From Rhodospirillales bacterium (lineage in GTDB: Bacteria; Pseudomonadota; Alphaproteobacteria; ATCC43930; CGMCC-115725), in NCBI GenBank assembly GCA_015654725.1, contig JAATGI010000479.1, forward strand, positions 1 to 9,485: DNA of 9,485 nt, in the 5' to 3' direction. Positions 1 through 5,229 of the stretch are shown here, piece by piece. The notes below the pieces were generated by a model. That model saw only the letters and a program-made list of their open reading frames with translations. It searched no databases and had not been told where the DNA came from. The first letter of the stretch is position 1, and every line of letters starts with the position of its first letter. Made by a program: the position numbers and the translations under genes.

Positions 1-6
1 GATCAT
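1..6 (-). CDS. Probable start of ABC transporter ATP-binding gene (first two codons only)
   Basis: On the minus strand an ATG at 6-4 overlaps the permease stop codon TGA at 5-3 in an ATGA junction, and the next codon is ATC, so the product would start Met-Ile. The same overlap joins the two preceding genes of this operon. In the YehZYXW type of osmoprotectant transporter the permease gene is followed by the ATPase gene, whose E. coli product also starts Met-Ile as I recall it. No ATPase sequence lies in the window, so the call rests on gene order and the overlap alone. Confidence 0.4.
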
Positions 7-1169
7 GCCGCTCTCCGTCGATCGAGTGCCGCTACCGAAAGCGACAAAAGGAAATCGGCGGCAAGCGCCAGCAGCGTCACCGGGATGGCGCCCAGCAACA
101 CCAGATCGACGGCATATTGGCCGACGCCTTGAAAGATGAAGGTGCCCAAGCCGCCGCCGCCGATCAGCGCCGCGATCACCGCCAAGCCGATCGTCTGAAC
201 CAGCACGATGCGCAGGCCGGCGAGGAAGATCGGCAAGCCCAGCGGCAATTGCGCCCGCCAGAAAATCTGCCGCCTGGTCAGGCCCATGCCGAGCGCGGCC
301 TCGATGATCGCGGGATCGGCGGCCTCGATGCCGGCGACGCCGTTCCGCGCCACCGGCAGCAACGCATAGAGCACCAGCGCGATGATCGCCGGTGCGATGC
401 CGATGCCGCCGATGCCGAGTGCCGCGAGGCTCGGCACCGCCGCAGCCACCGCCGATAGCGGCGCGATCAAGAGGCCGAACAGCGCGACCGAGGGGATCGT
501 CTGCAACAGGTTGAGCGTGCCGAACAAGGCGGGCTTGATCGCGGGCTGGCGCGTTGCCCATACCGCCAGGAATAGGCCGATCGCCAGCGCCGGAAGCAGC
601 GCGCCGATAACGAGCGTGGCGTGGCGAGAGAGTTCGATGGCGAATGACTCCCGCCGCGTCGCGAATTCGCGCAGGATCGACAGCTGGTCGAGCCGTCCCG
701 ACACCGCGAGCCAAGCCGCGGCGCCAACCACCACCACCGCCAGCACCAGCCGGGCCGATGGCGCGAGCTTCAACCGCCGCGCCGAATCGACGATGGCAAG
801 AGCGGCGCAGAGACTCATGATCCAAAATCCCCAGCCCAACGAGATGCGCGCGGCGAGGGCCGCACCTTGCGACAGCCGCGCCGCGCTCACTCCGGCGCCG
901 TCGAGCAGCAACAGCAACAGCGTCGCGCTGACCGCGAGCATCTCCCAATGAAGAATCGATGACGGCCGAACGAAACTGGCGGCGATCAGCAAAGCCGGGC
1001 CGACCGCGATCGCCAACAGGATCGGCGAATCGGCGGCGTTCCAAATCATGATCGGCGTGCCAGAGACGAGGCGGTTCGGCGCTTGCATGACGAAGCCGCC
1101 GGAAAGCGCCGCCGCGACGCCGATCAGTATCAGCGTCAGCAGCACCCGATTGCGCGGCGCCATCCTCAT
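3..1169 (-). CDS. yehY: Osmoprotectant ABC transporter permease (YehY/OpuB-type), inner membrane
   Basis: This 388-residue protein is very hydrophobic and would form the membrane channel of a glycine betaine/choline-type importer. Residues 1-160 form an N-terminal block of several membrane helices (for example 9-27, 50-66, 78-90, 110-127, 140-155). That extra block is typical of the YehY subgroup and makes the protein longer than the roughly 200-residue OpuBB/OpuCB permeases. Residues 180-385 are the binding-protein-dependent permease domain. They carry the EAA loop (E290-A291-A292, G294 onward to about 313), which contacts the ATPase, and a GGGGLG turn at 337-342. The start at 1169 overlaps the stop of the binding-protein gene (ATGA, 1166-1169), which implies translational coupling. 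A second in-frame ATG at 1163 is possible. The substrate is inferred from the neighbour and family; the cognate ATPase lies outside the window. Confidence 0.88.
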   Translation of the reverse strand: MRMAPRNRVLLTLILIGVAAALSGGFVMQAPNRLVSGTPIMIWNAADSPILLAIAVGPALLIAASFVRPSSILHWEMLAVSATLLLLLLDGAGVSAARLSQGAALAARISLGWGFWIMSLCAALAIVDSARRLKLAPSARLVLAVVVVGAAAWLAVSGRLDQLSILREFATRRESFAIELSRHATLVIGALLPALAIGLFLAVWATRQPAIKPALFGTLNLLQTIPSVALFGLLIAPLSAVAAAVPSLAALGIGGIGIAPAIIALVLYALLPVARNGVAGIEAADPAIIEAALGMGLTRRQIFWRAQLPLGLPIFLAGLRIVLVQTIGLAVIAALIGGGGLGTFIFQGVGQYAVDLVLLGAIPVTLLALAADFLLSLSVAALDRRRAA

Positions 1170-2086
1170 TTCGCGATAAAGCCCATGGCCGACAGATAAT
1201 CCTGGGCGACGTGGCCGGCATCGAGCCCATCGACCGAAATCTTGGCATTCAACACTTGCAGCTTTTCGAGCGTCAGCGATGCGAACGCCGGATCGAGCAG
1301 GGCGGCGATCTCGGGATGAGCACGCGACGTCGCGCCGCGCACCACCGGTGCCGGGCGATAGACGATCTGCGCGCCTTTATCGTCTCGGAGCGCCACCAGA
1401 CCCAAGGCCGCCAACGCGCCGTCGGTGCCGTAAGCCATCGCCGCGTCGACGCCGGAAATATGCTCGGCGGCGGCGCGCATCGTCGCCGAAGTGTTACCCC
1501 CCGCGAGCGTCAGCAACTGCCGCCGCGCCAAGGCAAAGCCATAGGCCCGTTCGAAGGCCGGCAGGCCACCGGGCGAATTGACGAACTCGGCCGAGGCGGC
1601 AAGCCGCACCGCGCCGCCGCCCTCGACAAAACGGGCGAAATCCTCGAGCGTCGCGAGACTGTGTTGAGCCGCCAGATCGCCGCGCACCGCGATCGCCCAG
1701 GTATTGTTGGCGGGCGCTGGCGCGAGCCAGATCACATCGTTGGCATCGCGGTCGAGCGATTTCACCAGCGCGTAGCCGCGGTCGGGATCGCGCCACGCGG
1801 GGTCGGCCTCGCGATTGAAGAAGAACGCGCCGTTGCCGGTATATTCGGGATAGAGATCGATCTCGCCCGCCAAGAGCGCGCGCCGCACGATCTGGGTCGG
1901 GCCGAGCTGCAGCTTGTTCTGAGTGGCGATGCCATGCCGCCGCAACAGGAGCAAGATCATGTTGCCGAGAAGCGCGCCCTCGGTGTCGATTTTCGACGAC
2001 ACCACGACCGTGTCGGCGGCGATGAGCCGAGTCGGCGCGAGCGCCGCAAGCAGCAGAAGCACGACCAGGAAAAACCCCCGCCTCAT
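1166..2086 (-). CDS. yehZ: Osmoprotectant ABC transporter periplasmic substrate-binding protein (YehZ/OsmF-like)
   Basis: This 306-residue secreted binding protein would deliver a quaternary amine such as glycine betaine or choline to the permease encoded next to it. Residues 1-24 are a clear signal peptide: MRR, a leucine/valine-rich core, then a cut near Ile-Ala-Ala. The mature part begins with the family hallmark SKIDTEGALLGN (31-42) and later has DLYPEYTGNGAFFF (77-90), both close to E. coli YehZ as I recall it. The frame stays open upstream to 2227, but that extension reads as non-membrane, unlikely protein and would bury the signal peptide at residue 48, so I chose the ATG at 2084-2086. 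No strong Shine-Dalgarno is visible before it. The gene ends in an ATGA overlap with the permease gene. The exact ligand cannot be read from sequence. Confidence 0.88.
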   Translation of the reverse strand: MRRGFFLVVLLLLAALAPTRLIAADTVVVSSKIDTEGALLGNMILLLLRRHGIATQNKLQLGPTQIVRRALLAGEIDLYPEYTGNGAFFFNREADPAWRDPDRGYALVKSLDRDANDVIWLAPAPANNTWAIAVRGDLAAQHSLATLEDFARFVEGGGAVRLAASAEFVNSPGGLPAFERAYGFALARRQLLTLAGGNTSATMRAAAEHISGVDAAMAYGTDGALAALGLVALRDDKGAQIVYRPAPVVRGATSRAHPEIAALLDPAFASLTLEKLQVLNAKISVDGLDAGHVAQDYLSAMGFIAK

Positions 2087-2117
2087 GCCGGCATGATGCC
2101 GAAGGACGATTGAACCA

Positions 2118-2163
2118 CCAAGGCATTTGCCATGCGTTGTCGGCGATTGCCTTGGCGCGCCAA
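2118..2163. promoter_or_regulatory. Inverted repeats in the divergent promoter region (candidate operator)
   Basis: The 109 bp between the leftward binding-protein gene and the rightward cupin gene contain a perfect 8-bp inverted repeat, CCAAGGCA at 2118-2125 and TGCCTTGG at 2148-2155, with half-sites 30 bp apart. Overlapping its right arm is a perfect 12-bp palindrome, TTGGCGCGCCAA, at 2152-2163. Dyads between divergent genes often bind a regulator. I could not place convincing -35/-10 boxes on either strand here, so the role is inferred. Confidence 0.35.
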
Positions 2164-2183
2164 AGCTGGCGTGATGAAAAAAA

Positions 2184-2190
2184 GGGGAGG
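2184..2190 (+). promoter_or_regulatory. Ribosome binding site of the cupin gene
   Basis: GGGGAGG lies 5 bases before the ATG at 2196, directly after a run of seven A residues. It is one of the strongest Shine-Dalgarno sequences in the window and fixes the cupin start. Confidence 0.75.
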
Positions 2191-2195
2191 CACGC

Positions 2196-2756
2196 ATGGA
2201 CGTCAAAGCCGTTCGCCGCATCGTCACCGGTCACGATGCCGCGGGCAAAGCGGTGGTGATCGCGGACGGGCCGTGCCCGCATATCCGCACCTCGCCGGCG
2301 CGGGGCGGGGTCGCTTATACCAATCTCTGGACCATCGACCGGGCGCCGGCGCCGATCCAGGGGCCGGCCGATCCGGTAACGCCGGCAATGAATCTGGAGC
2401 CGCCGCCCCTCGGCAACAATCTGCGCATTGTCGAATTCGAGCCGGAAGCGCCGCATCGAACGGCCGCTTCGGCGGCGGCGACCCGCGCCGCGTTCGCCGC
2501 GATGGGCGGCGCCGCCCATGCGCTGACGCAACACGAAAATGCACGCCATCCCTGGATGCACCGCACCAAGACGGTCGATTACGGCATCGTGCTCTCCGGC
2601 GAGATCTATCTCGTGCTCGATGATAGCGAGGTGCTGATGCGACCGGGCGATGTCTGCATTCAGCGCGGCACCAACCATGCTTGGAGCAACCGGTCAGAGC
2701 GGAATTGCGTCATGGCCTTCGTGTTGATCGACGGCGACCGGCTCGAATCCCGATGA
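2196..2756 (+). CDS. Cupin-domain protein of unknown substrate
   Basis: The product is 186 residues with a single cupin beta-barrel in its C-terminal half. Cupin motif 1 is seen as H118, H122, D128 and SGE at 134-136 (pattern HPWMHRTKTVDYGIVLSGE), and motif 2 as G151-D152, R157-G158-T159, H161, W163 and N165. H118, H122 and H161 are candidate metal ligands, although the usual glutamate of motif 1 is replaced in this branch. Residues 1-110 contain a strand-rich region that may pair with the barrel. Proteins with this HRTxTxDYxIVLSGE signature are widespread but mostly uncharacterised. The start is supported by a strong GGGGAGG. The stop overlaps the exporter gene's ATG (ATGA, 2753-2756), so the two form an operon and may act on the same small molecule. 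No enzymatic reaction can be assigned. Confidence 0.85.
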   Translation: MDVKAVRRIVTGHDAAGKAVVIADGPCPHIRTSPARGGVAYTNLWTIDRAPAPIQGPADPVTPAMNLEPPPLGNNLRIVEFEPEAPHRTAASAAATRAAFAAMGGAAHALTQHENARHPWMHRTKTVDYGIVLSGEIYLVLDDSEVLMRPGDVCIQRGTNHAWSNRSERNCVMAFVLIDGDRLESR

Positions 2757-3699
2757 ACGAACACCGCCGCGACATCGATCTGGTGGCCGTCGGGTTGATG
2801 GTGCTGTTTTGCGCGGTGTGGGGGTTGAACCAGGTCGCCGCCAAAACCGCGAATGAGAGCATTTCGCCGATTCTGCAAGCCGGGCTGCGCTCGACCGGCG
2901 CCGGCCTGCTGTTATGGGGCTGGTCGGCCTGGCGGGGCGTCAGGCTGTTCGAGCGCGACGGCTCGCTCGCGGCCGGCCTCGCGGCGGGCTGTTGTTCGCC
3001 GCCGAATTCGCCATCATTTTCGTCGGTCTCGATTACACCACGGCATCGCGCGCCGTCGTCTTTCTCTATTGCTCGCCCTTTATCGTCGCCATCGGGACGC
3101 ATTTCCTGGTGCCGTCGGAGCGGCTCGGGCCGTGGCAGGCCGTGGGCCTGGTCTGCGCCTTCGCCGGCATCGTGATCGCGTTCGGCGACGGTTTTCTCGG
3201 CGGCGCCGCCAAGGGTGCCTCATGGGTCGGCGACACCATGCTGCTTTTGGGCGGCATCATCTGGGGCGCTACCACGGTGACGGTGAGGGTCTGGCTCGCG
3301 GGCATCAGCGCCAACAAAATCCTGTTCTACCAGCTCGCGGTGTCGGCGATCCTATTGCCGCCGCTGTCGCTGATCGTCGGCGAGCCGGGCTTCACCAGCC
3401 CCACCGCGCTGGGCTTCGCCTTGCTCGCCTGGCAGATCGTCATCGTCGCCTTCGCCACGTATCTCGGCTGGTTCTGGCTCATCACCCGTTATCCGGCGGC
3501 GAAGCTGTCCGCCTTTTCTTTTCTGGCGCCGCTATTCGGGCTGCTGTTCGGTGCCGTTCTGCTGGGCGAGCCGGTGTCGCCGACGCTCATCGCGGCGATG
3601 GCGCTGGTGGCGTTCGGCATTTGGCTGGTGAGCCGGCGCACGCCCAGTCTCTCGCCCGAGGAAAGCGCCACCGCCGGCGACCCGAGCCTCTCAGGCTAG
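2753..3699 (+). pseudogene. DMT superfamily (EamA) exporter, split by a -1 frameshift near 2989
   Basis: Read as one gene this encodes about 315 residues with two EamA repeats, about ten membrane helices, the usual size and layout of a small-molecule exporter. The first about 79 codons, from ATG 2753, run in one frame and include the helix LVAVGLMVLFCAVWGLNQVA, typical of EamA repeat 1. From 2989-2990 the sensible protein jumps to the -1 frame (LLFAAEFAIIFVGLDYTTAS onward) and stays open to TAG at 3697-3699. The expected GGC-CTG-TTG-TTC is read as GGC-TGT-TGT, consistent with one missing C after 2989. Past this point the original frame reads CCSPPNSPSFSSV, unlike a transporter. No other defect is visible, so this could be a fresh mutation or a sequencing/assembly error. 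It is coupled to the cupin gene by ATGA, and its 3' end overlaps the REC-EAL gene by 9 bp. The exported substrate is unknown. Confidence 0.8.
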
Positions 3700-4872
3700 C
3701 TCCAAGATGCGGTTGGCCGCGATCCATTCCGGCACTTTCTCGGCGCCGATCGGGCGGCTGATATAATAGCCCTGGGCCGCGTCGCAGCCCGCGCGCGCCA
3801 AGAGCTGGAGCGCGTCCCGGGTTTCCACCCCTTCGGCCACGACCTTGAGGCCGAGCCGGTGGGTCAGATCGATGATGGCATAGACGATGGCGGCGTTTTC
3901 CTTCGAGGTGGCGCAATCGATGACGAAGGATTTGTCGATCTTCAATTCGGAGAACGGCAAGCGTTGCAACTGCAGCAGCGAGGAATAACCGGTGCCGAAA
4001 TCGTCGATCGACAGGCCGACGCCCCTGAGGCGCAGGCGGGTCAGGCGGTCGGTCGCCTGTTCGGCGTTGCGCATCGCCGCCGATTCGGTCAATTCCAGGA
4101 TCAGATTGCGGAGGTCGACGGCCCGCGCGGTGCCGGCGGGCGCCAGCAGCTCGGTCAGATCGTCGCCATCGACATTCTTGGCCGACAGATTGACCGCGAC
4201 CGACAGCGTCAGATTCGGGATCGACCAGGAGTCGCGCTGGCGCATCGCCTCGGCCAGCACCCATTGCGTCAGGCGACGGATCAAATCGGTATCCTCGGCG
4301 ACCGGAATGAATTTCATCGGCGGCACCACGCCGAGCTCGGGATGGCGCCAACGCACCAGCGCCTCGAAGCCCGACGGCGTCATGGTCGCGAGATCGACCT
4401 TCGGCTGGTATTCGAGATAAAGCTCGCCGGCGTCGATGGCCTCGGCGAGGCGCGGGGCGTTGATCTCGTTGACGTCGTGGCCGATGTTTTTGAGCAGGGC
4501 GGTCAGGTCCTCCAAGGTCACGGGCTTGCGCAGAATGCCCGCCATGTTGAGGCCGCGCGCGGCGCCCAGCCGGTTCGCGGCTTCGAGAATGCGCTCGTCG
4601 AAGCCGCTGACGATCAGGATCCGCGCGGTGACACGCTCCTCGGCGAGAAAGCGCAACAGCTCGACACCGTCCGTGTCCGGCATGCCGAGATCGAGGATGA
4701 TCACCGCGGGGCGCCAGTTGCGGACGCGCTGCTTGAAATCGGAAGGATCGGTGGTGACGATGACGTCGAAGCCGACGCGGCGGGCGATCCGCCCGACCAG
4801 AGTGCCGACCGCCGGCTCGTCATCGATCACCAGAAGGCGACTGGCGCCGGCCGGAACCGCTTGATCTAGCAT
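3691..4872 (-). CDS. REC-EAL response regulator, predicted c-di-GMP phosphodiesterase
   Basis: The protein has 393 residues from the chosen start and two domains. Residues 11-130 form a CheY-like receiver with acidic pair D17-D18, phospho-acceptor D61, S89 and K116. Residues 140-390 form an EAL domain that hydrolyses c-di-GMP to pGpG. All main catalytic and metal residues are present: EAL E170, N228, E260 (with E263), D290-D291 in SIDDFGTGYSS, K311, E347 in AEGVE, and Q367. There is no GGDEF domain, so it is predicted to be an active, phosphorylation-controlled phosphodiesterase in the cytoplasm. No partner kinase lies nearby. The frame is open to an ATG at 4914, but those 14 extra codons (ACT, CTA, TTA, CGA) look non-coding and that ATG sits in the loop of an inverted repeat, so I prefer 4872. 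Neither start has a good Shine-Dalgarno. The gene is divergent from the adenylate cyclase gene and has a consensus promoter at 5111-5138. Confidence 0.9.
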   Translation of the reverse strand: MLDQAVPAGASRLLVIDDEPAVGTLVGRIARRVGFDVIVTTDPSDFKQRVRNWRPAVIILDLGMPDTDGVELLRFLAEERVTARILIVSGFDERILEAANRLGAARGLNMAGILRKPVTLEDLTALLKNIGHDVNEINAPRLAEAIDAGELYLEYQPKVDLATMTPSGFEALVRWRHPELGVVPPMKFIPVAEDTDLIRRLTQWVLAEAMRQRDSWSIPNLTLSVAVNLSAKNVDGDDLTELLAPAGTARAVDLRNLILELTESAAMRNAEQATDRLTRLRLRGVGLSIDDFGTGYSSLLQLQRLPFSELKIDKSFVIDCATSKENAAIVYAIIDLTHRLGLKVVAEGVETRDALQLLARAGCDAAQGYYISRPIGAEKVPEWIAANRILELA

Positions 4873-4898
4873 GATTTTTCGCTCGGGTGATAAAACCA

Positions 4899-4931
4899 AA
4901 GGTTGTAGAGTCATGTAATATCTACAACCTT
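4899..4931. promoter_or_regulatory. Perfect 11-bp inverted repeat in the REC-EAL leader
   Basis: AAGGTTGTAGA at 4899-4909 and TCTACAACCTT at 4921-4931 are exact reverse complements separated by 11 bp. Half-site centres are 22 bp apart, about two helical turns, which suits a dimeric DNA-binding regulator. In the leftward transcript it would form a stem-loop with the alternative start ATG (4914-4912) in its loop, and the stem is followed by TTTGGTTTTA, so attenuation is also possible. The repeat is certain; the function is inferred. Confidence 0.6.
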
Positions 4932-4959
4932 AGGAAAGTGTTCCGGCAAGCGATAAAGC

Positions 4960-4975
4960 GTTAATGGGTTAATGG
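4960..4975. repeat. Tandem 8-bp direct repeat GTTAATGG
   Basis: Two exact head-to-tail copies of GTTAATGG fill 4960-4967 and 4968-4975, in the AT-rich leader between the REC-EAL and cyclase genes. They may be half-sites for a regulator. The motif resembles the TTAACC-type half-site of CtrA, but the TTAA cores are only 4 bp apart rather than the usual 7. Confidence 0.4.
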
Positions 4976-5008
4976 AACTGTTCATGTGCAACGCACTCAG
5001 CCCGCATG

Positions 5009-5024
5009 ACCTGTTTTAACAGGT
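5009..5024. promoter_or_regulatory. 16-bp palindrome ACCTGTTTTAACAGGT (candidate operator)
   Basis: Seven-base arms ACCTGTT (5009-5015) and AACAGGT (5018-5024) are perfectly complementary around a 2-bp centre. The size and symmetry fit a helix-turn-helix regulator site. It lies about 80 bp downstream of the predicted start point of the leftward REC-EAL transcript and 206 bp upstream of the cyclase start. A partial half-site, CCTGTT, recurs at 5039-5044. Confidence 0.45.
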
Positions 5025-5087
5025 GATTTTCACGGCGGCCTGTTAATAAACGAAAATCAATGCCGCACTGCAACAAGCCGATTTTCG
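5024..5087. repeat. Three GATTTTC motifs in alternating orientation
   Basis: TGATTTTC (5024-5031), its exact reverse complement GAAAATCA (5052-5059), and CGATTTTCG (5079-5087) lie within 64 bp. CGAAAATC at 5051-5058 and GATTTTCG at 5080-5087 are also exact 8-bp complements. They could be repeated protein sites or competing stems in the REC-EAL leader RNA. Purpose unknown. Confidence 0.35.
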
Positions 5088-5110
5088 GGGGCCGACGAGC
5101 CACCGATGCC

Positions 5111-5138
5111 ATTATACATATTTTGCGTTTATTGTCAA
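5111..5138 (-). promoter_or_regulatory. Consensus sigma-70 promoter driving the REC-EAL gene leftward
   Basis: Read on the minus strand, TTGACA (5138-5133) and TATAAT (5116-5111) are both perfect -35 and -10 hexamers with a 16-bp spacer. The predicted start point is about 5104. The leader to the REC-EAL gene would then be about 190 nt (start at 4914) or 232 nt (start at 4872) and would contain all the inverted repeats listed here. A 9-bp palindrome, ATTGTCAAT (5131-5139), overlaps the -35 box. I found no comparable promoter for the rightward cyclase gene in this stretch. Confidence 0.7.
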
Positions 5139-5229
5139 TTATTTTACGTTAGAAAGGTCGTCGCGCGGCTCTCTTGCTCCGGCTCGCGCCGGCACCCACA
5201 ATCATTGACGGCACCGGTTCGGAGGCGCC

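Noticed and set aside
1211..2113. Long open frame (300 codons) on the plus strand opposite the binding-protein gene
   Set aside because: It is the antisense frame of a clear YehZ-like gene. Its translation is rich in Arg, Gln and His with no recognisable domain, as expected from GC-rich antisense.
2087..2227. N-terminal extension of the binding protein to an ATG at 2227
   Set aside because: It would put 47 non-signal residues before a classical signal peptide and overlap the strong cupin ribosome binding site.
2987..2993. Programmed -1 ribosomal frameshift site in the exporter
   Set aside because: GGCTGTT is not an X XXY YYZ slippery heptamer, and I noticed no strong stem just downstream. 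A plain deletion explains the data better.
4960..4975. CtrA binding site
   Set aside because: The TTAA cores are spaced by 4 bp rather than the usual 7, so the match is not good enough.
4873..5104. c-di-GMP riboswitch in the REC-EAL leader
   Set aside because: I do not see the conserved GEMM-type helices or tetraloop receptor; only simple inverted repeats are present.
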